A DNA stretch of 64,000 bases from Muraenolepis orangiensis (GCA_027704905.1 CM051002.1:4374351-4438350), one strand, 5' to 3'; positions 11,595-23,720 are shown, counted from the stretch's first letter. Numbers and translations: made by a program. The notes: generated by a model from the sequence alone, not told the origin.

Positions 11595-12064
11595 CCCCAT
11601 CCCCCCTGTCCCCCGTCCCCCCTGTCTCCCGTCCCCCCTGTCCCCCGTCCCCCCTGTCCCCCGTCCCCCCTGTCCCCCGTCCCCCCTGTCCCCCGTCCCC
11701 CCTGTCTCCCGTCCCCCCAGTCCCCCGCCCCCTGTCCCCCGTCCCCCCTGTCTCCCGTCCCCCCTGTCTCCCGTCCCCCCAGTCCCAGTCCCCCGCCCCC
11801 CTGTCCCCCGCCCCCCTGTCCCCCGTCCCCCCTGTCTCCCGTCCCCCCTGTCCCCCGCCCCCCTGTCCCCCGTCCCCCCTGTCTCCCGTCCCCCCAGTCC
11901 CCCGCCCCCCTGTCCCCCGTCCCCCCTGTCCCCGTCCCCCCGTCCCCGCCCCCTGTCTCCCGTCCCCCCAGTCCCCCGCCCCCCTGTCCCCCGCCCCCCT
12001 GTCCCCCGTCCCCCCTGTCCCCCGTCCCCCCAGTCCCCCGCCCCCCTGTCCCCCGTCCCCCCTG
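11595..12064. repeat. 16-bp C-rich minisatellite (CCCCCTGTCCCCCGTC)n
   Basis: About 470 bp of CCCCTGTCCCCCGTCC units with CCCAGTCCCCCG and CCTGTCTCCCGT variants. The long Pro-rich and Gly-Arg-rich open frames over it arise only because the repeat lacks stops. The complementary strand has many runs of three to six G. Confidence 0.95.
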
Positions 12065-12240
12065 TTCACGTTATGTAAGGGCCTGCAGATAAGAGGGTAG
12101 GGCCAGAGAAACAAGACGAGGACCCTTTGCCCACATCCTTGTCTGCCTCTCCCCCTCCCACTCAAGCTTCAGTTCCGCCCTGCAGTCACCAGCACCACAC
12201 TTACAAATCACATGTTCGACCTGTGCCGACGGATTCACAC

Positions 12241-12241
12241 A

Positions 12242-12275
<34 letters not shown>
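12241..12275. repeat. (ATC)n microsatellite
   Basis: About eleven CAT/ATC units. Confidence 0.92.
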
Positions 12276-12530
12276 GGAGGATGTGTGGAGGATGGACTGT
12301 GGCTCGAGAATTTCATTATTTTGACAACGCAGCGGGGAGCTTTGAGAAGCGGAACCTGGGGTCAATGCATCCCTGATAATATAAGGTGCATTGCGTTCTG
12401 CTTTTGGAATTAAATCCCAGCACACAGCTTGTTTTGCTGGTGCAGAGAAAATTGTGTTTTTTTGTACAACTACTTTGTACTCGAGTCTTGTGTGGTTATG
12501 TTCACTTCAAACTAAATATAGAATATGCAG

Positions 12531-12764
12531 GGTGGCAGTATAGCTCAGGAGGTAGAGCGGTCGTCTGACCACCAGAAGGTTGCAGGTTCCATCCCCCGGC
12601 TTCTCCTCCTCGCGAAAACTGTGAAGGTGTCCCTGAGCAAGACACCCTAAACCCTAACTGCTCCTGATCAGATCTGTGTATGAATGGGTGAATGTGAGGC
12701 ATGACTTTTAAAGCGCTTTGGCTAAAAGCGTTTTATCAATGTACACGTACTATCCATTTACCAT
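12531..12764 (+). mobile_element. tRNA-derived SINE, family A
   Basis: The head looks like a tRNA with Pol III boxes: TAGCTCAGGAGGTAGAGCGG (A box) and GGTTCCATCCCC (B box, one change from GGTTCRANYCC). The body has the widespread fish segment GAGCAAGACACCCTAAACCC, GTGTATGAATGGGTGAATG and AAAGCGCTTTGG. Related copies lie at 15236, 15490 (inverted), 50050 and 50408 (inverted). Confidence 0.85.
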
Positions 12765-14021
12765 ATAAGTGTGATAAAAACATGTGACGTCGACACATGT
12801 ACTGTAACATACAGAAAATAAAATGACCTTGGTGCTGTTTATATACTGGCTACTATACCTACTATACCTACCTACTATACCTGGCCTTGGTAATAAACTG
12901 ATGATTCTTCCTTTGGTTGGGTCTTAACTGGTTGAATGCATGCACCATGTGTTAAGACCCTGCATTAAACTCTGTAACCGTTTATTGGTAGTATTCCTAG
13001 TTGGTCCTGTGTGTAACTAGAACAGTGCGGTTGGTTGAGTTAATGACGTCCTTAATGGCATCTGAGCTCCTGCATCTTTTACATGGCTCTGCACAGCCAT
13101 GTAAAAGATGCAGGAGCTCTGAGCACTTTTGGGTTTTTCACAGTCGTGAACCATTATATGTCGCAGCTTGGGGCAGTACACGGGAAAATGGGTATTAAGA
13201 TGGGCTGAGTCCATCTTTTTCTGGTCTCCCCAAAGCTTTAGGTGAGACGTAATACATGTTGGACTTTTACATTGGCTAATGAGCCCTTGATATTTTGTAA
13301 CTCCCATTTGCAATTGGGAAACTGCAAAGGGCATTCGTTCAAAGGTCTCCCTCAATGATTTAGTTTACATTATGTGTACCGAGTGTGGCTGCAAAAGAAC
13401 AATGGAAGAACGTAGCGACAGACAGCTATCGGCACATCACGTTGGCAAAGGACAATTGACACTGTTAAGCACTCCTCGGGGGGGGGGGGGAGCCGTGCTG
13501 AAAGTGAATCCTCGACAATTGATGAATCAGAACTATGGCACTTATTCATATTTCATCTGTTAATGATAATAAAAAAACTGCCGATCCGATCGACTCCACG
13601 GTCCACCACCACCCTTTCTGACCACCAGCTGTGATTCTGATGGACTCGGTGATCGTCCGTTCCTTCTGTTTATGGGTACGACGATGGCTATAACTTCACT
13701 CTAATGATAGCAATCGCAATGGTCAGAAGTCATTCGTCTCAGATTGTGTTTCGATTGTCGCACGACCATCTGCAGAAAGTGAGCTGAGCTCTCGTGTTCT
13801 ACAGGTTTTATTTGGGCCTTGGTTAGCAGGAAGCCCGGTGGAGACGTAGGCCAGAGTCTTCCTCACGTCAGTTCTTCTGTATTGAATGGAGGCCTACATT
13901 CTGCGTTTATGGGCTGCAATTGAATCCATCCATTTATTTTACTCTATAAAGTGTTATTCTGATTATCTCATTGATTGCTTGGTCTGTTTATAGTATATAG
14001 CATGGCTTATCATACGTAGTA
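12765..14021. other. No gene seen; contains one perfect palindrome
   Basis: Apart from the palindrome at 13064-13119 and a poly-G run near 13478, this is unremarkable unique sequence. The 112-codon minus frame at 13017-13355 overlaps the palindrome and shows no known motif. Confidence 0.4.
13064..13119. other. Perfect 25-bp-arm palindrome
   Basis: Arms at 13064-13088 and 13095-13119 are exact reverse complements (starting GAGCTCCTGCATC), with a 6-nt loop CTGCAC. Confidence 0.9.
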
Positions 14022-14116
14022 TATATATATATATATATGTGTATATTGTCTATATCAACATCTGGAGGATTGAATCCTCTTTATTTGCATATATATATAT
14101 ATATGTTTGTGTGTGT

Positions 14117-14284
14117 TTCTCTGCATTTAACCGATCCAAGTATTAACAGCAGTGGACAGCAATTTTATATACAGCTTCCCGGGGAGCAGTGGAGGGGTCT
14201 GGTGCCTTGCTCAAGGGCAGTTGTACTGGTGACCTTCTGGTTCCATAGCCCAACCCAAGTCTCAACAGACTGTGCTATCCTGCC
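14117..14284 (-). mobile_element. tRNA-derived SINE, family B, diverged
   Basis: Minus-strand copy of the family best seen at 53735-54037. It keeps TGCATTTAACC, GGGGAGCAGTG and the inverted head CCAAGTCTCAACAGACTGTG, but lacks part of the middle. AT-repeat stretches (14022-14038 and 14088-14105) lie just upstream. Confidence 0.78.
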
Positions 14285-14976
<692 letters not shown>

Positions 14977-15235
14977 AGGGTAATGAGTCTGTCAATCACC
15001 CAGGGACTCTTGGCTGACAGAAGATATGTGCTTAACCAAGGGTCAAAAACAGGACATGGACCATGTTACTGGGAATTTGAAGTCTTTATATCCAAATAAA
15101 CACAAGGGCATTCAGTGTTATTGGACCTAAATCTAACTCGGCAGTAAATATAATTATCCACCAATTGTTCTAGCCCTGAGCATCCAAGTTAGACCCTCAT
15201 ATGCTTGTTTGTGCTTTACACATTGAGCAATGTTT

Positions 15236-15489
15236 CAAGCAGTTAGCACATGAGGTCTCCTCACAACCGGAAGGTTGCTGGTTCGATCCCCCGGCTCCTC
15301 CTAGCCAAAGTGCATAGGTGTCCATGAGCAAGACACCCTGAACCCTAACTGCTCCTGACATGCTAGCTGTCTCCTTGCATGGCTGACTCCGCTGTCGGTG
15401 GATGAATGTGTGTATGAATAGGTGAATGTGACCCATGACTTGTGAAGCACTTTGGATAAAAGCACTATATAAATGGCAGTCCATTTACA
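15236..15489 (+). mobile_element. SINE family A, 5' truncated copy
   Basis: It begins inside the tRNA-like head and keeps the B box GGTTCGATCCC and the body GAGCAAGACACCCTGAACCC. The tail is AAGCACTATATAAATGGCAG. Its 3' end meets an inverted relative at 15490. Confidence 0.82.
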
Positions 15490-15625
15490 AATGGACTGCA
15501 TTTATACAGCGCTTTTCTAACCAGTACGGCCACTCAAAGCACTTTACAAGTCATGCCTCACATTCACCCATTCATACACACATTGGACCACCGACGGTGG
15601 AGTCAGTGCCAGTGCTACCCTAACG
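15490..15625 (-). mobile_element. SINE family A tail, inverted, joined 3'-to-3'
   Basis: The minus strand reads the same tail: GTGTATGAATGGGTGAATG, then AAAGTGCTTTGAGTGGCC and AGCGCTGTATAAATGCAG. With 15400-15489 it makes an imperfect hairpin with arms of about 90 bp and a 2-nt centre in TCCATTTACAAATGGA. Confidence 0.8.
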
Positions 15626-15807
15626 TGCCTTTCTCCCCCCCCCCCCTAGTACCGGGCTTTCTGAAGGCCTCCCCTGGGGAACGGGTTACAGGGGATCAGA
15701 GAAATGCATGAATGGATTTAAAGTGAAGAGTCCATTCCAATATGTACAAGCCTATGTGTCACATAAGTGGTGGTAAGTGGCTTGGCCACTCACTTGAAGC
15801 TGAGCTC

Positions 15808-15975
15808 ATCTTACATTACATTACAGTACATTACATTACAGTCTTTTAGGAGACGCTATTGTCCAAAGCGACTTACAATAGTGTGTTCATCAAAGGTGGG
15901 TAAGAGAACAACTCGTCACCGGTCAAAAGTGCATTTCATTCCTAACAAGAATGAACCAGTGCTCATACTGACAAA
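15808..15975 (+). repeat. Dispersed teleost repeat with (CATTA)n head
   Basis: A run of TTACATTACA is followed by CAGTCTTTTAGGAGACGC and CCAAAGCGACTTACAATAG. The same order appears at 50136-50345. This unit is very common in fish genomes. I do not know its class for certain. Confidence 0.7.
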
Positions 15976-16003
15976 AGGACGTCAAGTCCGACCATCCTGC
16001 AGA

Positions 16004-16073
16004 CAAACACCATGTGGCAACCGGGGAACACAAACCCTGTGGTTTATGTTCCCTGGTTGCCACATGGTGTTTG
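16004..16073. other. 33-bp-arm hairpin, 4-nt loop
   Basis: The left arm 16004-16036 starts CAAACACCATGTGGCAACC. The right arm 16041-16073 is its reverse complement except at two positions. The loop is CTGT. It sits just downstream of the repeat at 15808. Confidence 0.9.
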
Positions 16074-16637
16074 AGCTCCAGCCCCAGCGTGTCTCCCTGT
16101 TTTTTTCTGGAACTTTTCGCCATGGAGAGCATGAGCATCGCGTGTATATGGCATGTGCCGGGACCATTTTGTTTTCCCTATGGCTCCACGCCCCGTTAAA
16201 CCACCAACCATGGGGTCCAGCTTGACCCCAGAAGACTAGGTTGGCCTTGAGAACAAATGGCCACGTTAATAACCCTTCTGTCACACCACAGGTTTGCCTG
16301 GTGATCAATGTGTTTTCCCCCCCCTGGATGTGGTCTGTTTGTTCACGGGGAGAATCTGCTGAATCTTCCTTTCCTCCCTCTGTGAATCTTGTGGGTTTTC
16401 CCCGGAAACATGAAAATAAAGAAAAAGATTTAAGTCAATAAAATTTAGGCGAGAATGTACCGGGTTGCAGAAGAGATTGAAGCAGTTTATAGGTGTGTGT
16501 GTGTGTGTTGTTGTTTTTTTGGGCCAATATTTGAGCTCGTAGTGCTGCTCGATAGATGTGTGATTACATTCATGCATTTGTGCACAGAAAACACACACAG
16601 GGGTGCTGCTTATTCATGATACGTTTTAGGCACATGC

Positions 16638-16922
<285 letters not shown>

Positions 16923-18129
16923 CTTGAAAAATGCTGAATGTTGGGCAAAGCTCCCTCTGAGATGATGAGGAGGTGTGATCTCTAAAGTGGCTTTTATGTG
17001 GAATAAGTTGCTGCTGGCTGATTCCATATGTTCTCTAGAAACTACAGACCAGCTTGTGCTTCATCCCCTACATATGGTTTCCCTTCCCGTCATATCCCCC
17101 CACTTCCCAAACACAGAACCAAAAACACTCAAAGATCCACTCAAGATGCGCCGTTCATTGTCACATATAATTATGATAGTGATTTATTGGTGAGAAAAAT
17201 AGGTCTATGGTGGGTGTGGGTGTTAATTTGGGTTATAAAAGCATTCGTAACGTGGTGGTCTTTATGTTCAAATGAAATAATGTGAAAAAATGTTCTTAGA
17301 CAACCCCCCGAGTATTTTATGTCATAAAAATAACCCACATTGGCGGGCACAAGACTCCATGGCCTGTGTGTCCTATTTAGCTGATCTAGTACAACTGGAT
17401 ACCAACAATAATTGAACATGAAGGAGAAATTAGGCAAACTAGCAAAGCACTTTTGCCTCACGTTTGGCTTACTCCAACACCACAGCGGTCTGGTCTCTGC
17501 AACCCTTTCGGAATGTGTCATGTGTGCAGGCAATTTTTTAATAAAAACAATGTGGTCTCCGGTCTCTGTGACCTCTTCTCAATATATGTATATATATATA
17601 CAGTATATATGTATTTATTAACAATCAACTATTTAAAATCCATTCTATTGAGCACTAACTGTCTGTTCCGCTGACTGCTGTCTCGTCTATGGCAAAACAT
17701 GTTCTCATATTCATATTCATTGTGTAAAGTACCGTTCAAATCAAAGTGTGATGACGAATGTCTTCTGGCATTGATTGGTATAGTCGTAACATTACCTTGC
17801 ACTGCAATAATCCTATCAATTGGTCTTGTCACTAATTGTATAGTAAAATGTTTGCTGGTCATTAGAGTAAAGACTTTGAGTATAATTCCACAAATAATAT
17901 CTATATATTTTTTACGATCACCAGGTCGGAGTGGGCTGTGTCAACAAGGCCCACACCTGGTCATGAGTGACTCACCTGTATACGTTAACATAAAAAAATA
18001 TGTTGAACTTGTGTGTTTAGAGCGCAAATTAGAGCGTGACGCTGGATGACAGCAGACACGTCTCTACAAGCTCCCGCAGTTTAATTAGTTTGCTTAGTTT
18101 ACTTGTCTTTGTTTTTTTTGGGGCAACAA
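16923..18129. other. No gene seen
   Basis: Unique AT-rich sequence with a short (TA)n stretch near 17582-17606. Small open frames show no motif. Confidence 0.4.
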
Positions 18130-18895
18130 CAAACGCGCCGGCAGGAGAGGGTCCCATGGCAGCCTACTGGTTAGGACACGCCGGAGGCGATGGAAACCAG
18201 CTCTACCAAGCATTCTCCTCGCCAACGTCCAGTCTCTCACAAACAAGTCAGACAAACTGAACTGTCGTATCGCCTCAGCGGGACATCAGGGAGTGTTGCG
18301 CAGTGATTTTTTACGGAAACGTGGCTCTCCTTCATGATTCTGGTCGAAGCAGTGCACCCACTGCGATTGTCTTTGTTTCGGACCGACAGAACAGCTGAGT
18401 CCACTGGGAAGAACAAAGGTGGGGGCTTATGTTGCTTGGTGAACAACAGCTGGTGTACGGACGTTCATTTGCTTTCTCAACACTGCTCATATAATCTGAC
18501 AATCAAGTGTTGCCCATTTTACTTGCTGAGGGAAATCTCCGCTATTCTCATGGCGGTGGTTTACATCCAACCACGGGCTGATGTGAACATCGCATTGGAC
18601 AAACTTTACATTGAAGTGAGCATTCTTCCGAATTGCTCCCCCGAGGCAGTCCCCATTGTAGCGGGGGACTGCAATTTTAAAAAGCTATTACCAAATACTA
18701 TCAACACATCTCATGTCCGACAAGATAGAACAAGACTCTTGATCACTGCTATACCACCATCAGGCACGCTTATCGCGCTGTTGAACGGCCAGCTTTCGGC
18801 AAATCAGACCACTCCTCTGTGCTTCTACTTCCCGCTTACAAGCAGAAGGTGAAGTCCATGCCCACAGTTGTAAAGAACGTGCAACACCTTACTAC
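18130..18895 (+). pseudogene. LINE endonuclease relic, CR1/L2 superfamily
   Basis: Across changing frames the plus strand keeps the order of the LINE endonuclease seen intact at 60924. The visible blocks are a SPTSSLSQTSQTN block (start of the domain), then RTDRTAESTGKNKGGGLCCL and VNNSWCTDVHLLSQHCS. LAVVYIQPRADVNIALDKLY-like sequence and IVAGDCNF follow, and in another frame FGKSDHSSVLLLPAYKQK. The longest open stretch is 18334-18852. Sequence identity to the three LINE copies A-C is low, so this is a separate, older family or subfamily. No reverse transcriptase follows: the similarity ends near 18895. The GDFN catalytic motif reads GDCNF. It is a 5' fragment, which is unusual because LINE truncation normally removes the 5' side, so its 3' part was probably deleted later. 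Confidence 0.82.
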
Positions 18896-19109
18896 ACCTG
18901 CAGGGGGGAATCACTGACTGGAGTGTATTCAATACCACAAATTGTAATTGCATATTAAACAAATTTCAGTTTTACAACAATCCATTCCAGTTAGTAAGTA
19001 GCATACAGACAACATAAATGAAATGCATGTACAGCACAAATAGTCATAGTCATAATTAGTCAGTCAATAAAATAAAATACCAACCTGCTGCATTGAATGG
19101 ATCCATCAG
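18896..19109. other. No gene seen
   Basis: AT-rich spacer between the LINE relic and the 3' side of the hAT pseudogene. No inverted repeat matching 20731-20758 was found here. Confidence 0.4.
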
Positions 19110-20549
19110 TCACTGTTGTTTGGGAGGTATTTTTGGAATAATCCCATGAGGGAAGAGATGCTTGAGACAGGGGATCCCTGTGGTGGCTTCACAATCACTG
19201 CTTTCTGAAAATTCAGTCAGATTATCAAAGGCATCAGTATTTCCTTGATGAAGGCGCCTGCCCCACATCTCCAGCTTTCGAGTGAATGCACTGATCTTGT
19301 CTGCCAGGTGAGATAGGTGCTTGTCTCTGCCTTGAAGCTGAAGATTTAATTCATTCAGCTTTCCAAATACATCGCTGAGATAGGCCAGTTTCATCAGAAA
19401 TTGTTCATCACTGAACTTGCTTGCAGCTTCATGCATGAATCTCCTCTCTGAGCTCAAATACTTGCGACAACACTTTCCCTGGCGAGAGCTACCTGGCCTC
19501 GCTGTGAAACAGCACAGCGGTATGTTCAGCTCCCATCTCCTCACAAAGTGCAGAGAACAGGCGTGCTTTCAGGGGTCGGGTTTTGATAAAATTGACCATG
19601 CTAACAACTTCGGACAAAACATTGTTTAGCTCGGGGCTAAGCTGCCTTGATGCTAGCACCTCACTGTGAATGACACAGTGTGTATATTGTGCCGTGGGCG
19701 AGACCCTCTTGATAAGTGCCTGCAGTCCCCTTCTTTTCCCACACATGGTCTGTGCACCATCCGAGAAAACGCCCACACAGTTCTCCCATTTCAGTCCATG
19801 TTCTGTCAGGTAGCTGTCCAAAATCCCGAAGAGCTCATCAGCTGTTGCTCTGCGTTTGACATACTTGCAAAACAGCAACTCCTCACTCAGTGACTCGGAA
19901 TCGACAAAGCGAACATATGAAATAAACAAACTTTTTACTCTTTATTACTGTCAGTAGCCTCGTCCACTTGTATTGCAAAATGTTTGTCTTTTAGTTGATC
20001 TGCGAGTTGTTCTTCAAGATCATCTGAAATGTTGAATATACTTCTTGAAACTGTGTCATTGGACAGGGGCATAGCCTTAAATTTTGCGGCGGTTGTCTCA
20101 TCAATCATTGTTGACACCATATTAAGAGCAGCGGGGAGTATGAGATCCTCAGTTATCGTGTGTGGTTTCTTGCACTTTGCAATTCTGTATGCGACTAGGT
20201 ATGACGCCATTTGGGCTTTGCTGTTCACTGATGCAGCTTTTACCATACGATTTTCGTCAAATTTTCACTTGAAGAAGTCGAGTGGCTTCTTGACGTGACT
20301 GGGGTGTGATGCCTCTATGTGTCTTCTTAATTTGTTGGGTTTCATACTGTCAGCTGCGAGGGTTATCAGACATAAAACACACAGTGGTCTCTCCTCACCT
20401 CCCACCACATTCGCTGTGAAGCCAAGAGCAAGATAAGCTTTGTCATATTTTCTTGACTTGGTTTTGGGTTGTGTAACTTTACCGTCACACTTGTTTGTCT
20501 CTGAAGCATCCCCAGTTTTTCTTAACATCCCTGTCAAATATTTCTCCAT
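19110..20549 (-). pseudogene. BED-finger hAT transposase (ZBED5/Buster-like), truncated and frameshifted
   Basis: On the minus strand from 20549 the protein opens MEKYLTGMLRKTGDASE and has a BED-type zinc finger (CVLCLITLAADSMKPNKLRR with H-x-H spacing in RRHIEASHPSH). A TGA at 20265-20267 interrupts LDFFK/KFDENRM. The next block has ISDDLEEQLADQLKDKHFAI and QVDEATDSN with the catalytic Asp of the hAT DDE core. A frameshift near 19935 leads to LFISYVRFVDSESLSEELL and the ENCVGVFSDGAQTMCGKRRG block with the second Asp. Another frameshift near 19490-19540 leads to HEAASKFSDEQFLMKLAYLS. The frame ends at 19110 before the C-terminal dimerisation domain, so the last third of a normal 550-600 residue transposase is missing. 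The family is known for repeated domestication, but the stops argue against a host gene. Confidence 0.88.
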
Positions 20550-20730
20550 TATGTAGGTTCCTTTTCATTCCACTTTATTCTTCTTTTACCTCCGCCTTCC
20601 ATGATCATGTACATTACACACCTGTGTCCTACAGCGCCCTCATAGGTTTCTAAGTGTAACTACACAACACAACAGTTTAGTGTTCCCACCGGTCATGCTG
20701 ACCTATCATGCCTCTGCGCCCCCCAGGGGG

Positions 20731-20758
20731 GGCACGCCCCCCACTTTGAGAAACACTG
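20731..20758 (-). repeat. Probable terminal inverted repeat of the hAT element
   Basis: Read on the minus strand this is CAGTGTTTCTCAAAGTGGGG, a typical hAT end beginning CAGTG. It lies about 200 bp upstream of the transposase start. The partner end and an 8-bp duplication of GGCTAGTG were not found. Confidence 0.6.
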
Positions 20759-20805
20759 GGCTAGTGGAAGAAAAAAATCGCCAACCGGTGATTTATCCCA
20801 GCCTC

Positions 20806-20900
20806 CTCCACCTCCTCCTCCTCCTCCTCCTCCTCCTCCTCCTCCTCCTCCTCCTCCTCCTCTTCCTTCTTCTCCTCCTCCCTCTCCTCCTCGTCCTTCT
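20806..20900. repeat. (CTC)n microsatellite
   Basis: About 30 CTC units with TTC and CTT variants. The poly-Leu and poly-Glu open frames across it are artefacts. Confidence 0.95.
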
Positions 20901-21337
20901 CCTTGCCAGCCAAAGAACCAGGGTTCCCCGTCGGGTTCCCTGCGATGTGCTGTGCTGGTCTATCATTACGCCGGCTCCATCCCCCTCCAGCGGCCAGTCG
21001 AGTGTGTTTTGCCTTGGCAGCCGTTGCAGAAAAAAAAGTCACAGTTAGCTGTGGATTTTACTGACATGGGGGCCCCTTAAGTGGAGCGTGCTCGCGGAGG
21101 TGGTTGGCCCTGTGTCGGAGCAGTTTGTTTTTGACAGCTACCCGGGATCTGGCCGCTGTCCTGGGCATCATACCCCACCCCCCCGCCCCCCACACACGCA
21201 CACACCCCTGCTGACAGCTGTCAATCACGAAGATCATCTGCCTGTCCATAGCTTTCGCTTGCTGACGCACACGCTCAACTAAGACAGGCTTAAATGTGCA
21301 AGTGCACATGAGTGCACATGCACAGTTGCACAGATGC

Positions 21338-21358
21338 ACAAATGCACACACACACACA

Positions 21359-21410
<52 letters not shown>

Positions 21411-21601
21411 TACACACTCACATCCATAGTTTGGTATTGGCCACCTAGGTGCTGGCTCTCTTGTTGTCATCTGCATTTTACCGTATTCGCTTTTCATCCT
21501 TCCATCTTTTCAGCCTTCCTTCTTCTTTGTTATTCTCCCGTGCTTCAATCTGTTTCTTCCCACCAGTCCCTTTCCCCCAGCTCTCCATCCCTTCTATATC
21601 T

Positions 21602-21639
<38 letters not shown>

Positions 21640-21641
21640 TC
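21338..21641. repeat. (CA)n and (TG)n microsatellites
   Basis: CA at 21338-21425 and TG at 21603-21641, with about 180 bp of pyrimidine-rich sequence between them. Confidence 0.92.
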
Positions 21642-22708
21642 CCCTCTCACCTCCCATCCATCCCTTCTCTTGTTGGCTAGAGTTGGACATGAAGCATACT
21701 AATTTACTTTTTTGTGCAACTACGAAGGGAATTAAGTAACTGAAATGGATGGAGCACATTCGCTAATTGTCTGGAGGTGGCTAGGAGGAAGGATTAGGCG
21801 ACGGGCGTCCGGGAGCCTAGAATCAATGTTTTGGCGAGACGCGCCAAGCTCTTGAGACAGGGATTTGTCTCAGATGTTAATTAAACAGGGTGGGTGCACA
21901 AATCTGTCAATGTTGCATGTGTCTGTGTGTGTGTGACTGGAGGCAAGTCGATGGAAAGAAAACAAATCCGACGAAGCCAGCCAGTTTCAGAATCACTTGC
22001 CTCTTGTCACGACGTGTGATGGAGCATAGTCACGTAGGACATTTTTGTAGACTCGCTGATTCATTGTACAATCGATGAACAATTCAACAAATTAACATTG
22101 TGGTTAGTTTGCAGCCCCTACATATCGAAGATGCGGTTCATCTCTCTATTGTCAAAACCACCCACGCTTGGTCGGCCGTCTGTGATTGGCCTTTAAGGAG
22201 TAGCACTCGCCGGAGACCTCACCTCATTGGCTCGGGCCAACGGGAGGGATCAGTTGAGGGATCACTCGGCAAACATTTGGCGATGCTAACCATGTTTGCG
22301 GCGGCGTCAAAAGCGCTGGACCGCTTTTAAAACCATGTTGACGTCCTTTTTATTTCTCGCTTCAGCGTTGAAGCGTTCCGAATGGGGGGGGGGACTCTCA
22401 AGGCTGAGGCGTTGAAGCGTTCCGAATGGGGGGGGGGCTCTCAAGGCTGAGGCGTTGTGGTCCTCCATCCTCTGTTTGTTTTTCCTCCCAGCAAACCGTC
22501 TGTACTCCTAAGAAGTGTCTGCTTGCCGCCTAGCAAGCAAATGGTCCATTAAAACTCCACTGCTGCAACCACTTTAACAAGAGAAAAACATAGTCAGACA
22601 CATACATCTACCAGCTGTGAGGTTAACCTCTAGCTATACAAATATATAGTCTTAACTCACTGTCCCGTCATATTACTTCAGCTGTGGTCCCTTATACACA
22701 ATGCTATT

Positions 22709-22710
<2 letters not shown>
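21642..22710. other. No gene seen; contains a 44-bp tandem duplication
   Basis: The segment starting GCGTTGAAGCGTTCCGAATG with a poly-G run and CTCTCAAGGCTGAG occurs twice, at about 22365-22408 and 22409-22452. Otherwise unique sequence without motifs. Confidence 0.5.

Positions 22711-22783
<73 letters not shown>
22711..22783. repeat. (GA)n microsatellite
   Basis: GA tract with one AGG break. Confidence 0.95.
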
Positions 22784-22785
<2 letters not shown>

Positions 22786-23561
22786 CTAAAGGCACATGGT
22801 CCTGGGGTTCCAGCAGTTGTTGTTATACATGTCTAGGTATTTTTGTATGTATGCCTGTGTGTATCGACCTTGAGGGGGGGAAACCTGAAGAATTATAAAT
22901 ATTAAGGAAAAAATTGAAAGAAGTGACAAGGAGAATTATGTGAGGGTGATAGAGTGGCCAAAGGAGACCTGAGGGGCTGATGGGGAAAAGGTGTAAAGGC
23001 AGAGTGCCATGGAGGCCAGGAACAACACATGACAATAAAATAACAAAGGTGGGAAGACATGGGATTGACACAGGGAAGAGAAAGAGAGAGAATGTGTGAA
23101 TAACAATGCTGCTGCTGCAAGCCACATTGAGAAAGAGGGAGATAGAGACAAGGGGAACGAGGGAGAGCACCAGAGAGAGTGAGAATAAGTGAGATGGGGG
23201 GAGAGAGAGAGAGCTGAGTTGAAAGCAGAAGACGACTAAGATGGAAGATGACAAGTGAGATGGAATAGTAATGGTGGGAAACTAGATGAGGGGATGACAG
23301 GTATGCCTATCCGGGGATCCGGTGTGTGTCTGTGTCTGTGTGAGATTTTCACCTCCTTTTTATTACTACTAGGAAGGAGACATGTGATTGTGTTTAGCCA
23401 AACCGTGGCCTGATAGTGACCAGAGAGTGAGTCAGCTGAGGAACATGATAGAACACACATGAGGTTCATCAAGTGTTCATCAAGTCACATCATGTCAATG
23501 GTATAATAGCTTCAGTAGAAGAGACACAAACAGCATCAGCAACAGGTGATGCCACTTACCT
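22784..23561. other. Purine-rich sequence, no gene seen
   Basis: The plus strand is rich in A and G, with scattered GAGAGA motifs. The 143-codon minus frame at 22823-23254 is low-complexity Ser-Leu-Pro sequence with no motif. Confidence 0.4.
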
Positions 23562-23720
23562 TACAATGGGCAGCTATTTAATATACAGTGCCCAGGCGTG
23601 TAAGGGTTTGGTGCCATGCTCAAGGGGACCTCGGCAGTGCCCGCAGATGTTTCAGGGACTTGAACCGGTGACCATCCGGTTCCTAAACCAAGTCCCAACA
23701 GACTGAGCTATACTGCCACC
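23562..23720 (-). mobile_element. SINE family B, minus copy
   Basis: Contains the inverted head GGACTTGAACCGGTGACCAT (B box region) and CCCAACAGACTGAGCTATAC (A box region), plus GGGCAGC and CAGTGCCC body parts. The tail side is truncated. Confidence 0.82.

Noticed and set aside
11560..12165. Long Pro-rich and Gly/Arg-rich open frames on both strands
   Set aside because: They exist only because the 16-bp C-rich repeat contains no stop codons. No start context, domain or codon bias.
12531..12620. Possible tRNA gene with A and B boxes
   Set aside because: The head is followed by a SINE body and recurs elsewhere in the window. The cloverleaf is degenerate, so it is a SINE promoter.
22823..23254. 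143-codon minus-strand frame
   Set aside because: Low-complexity Ser/Leu/Pro content from purine-rich DNA, with no recognisable domain.
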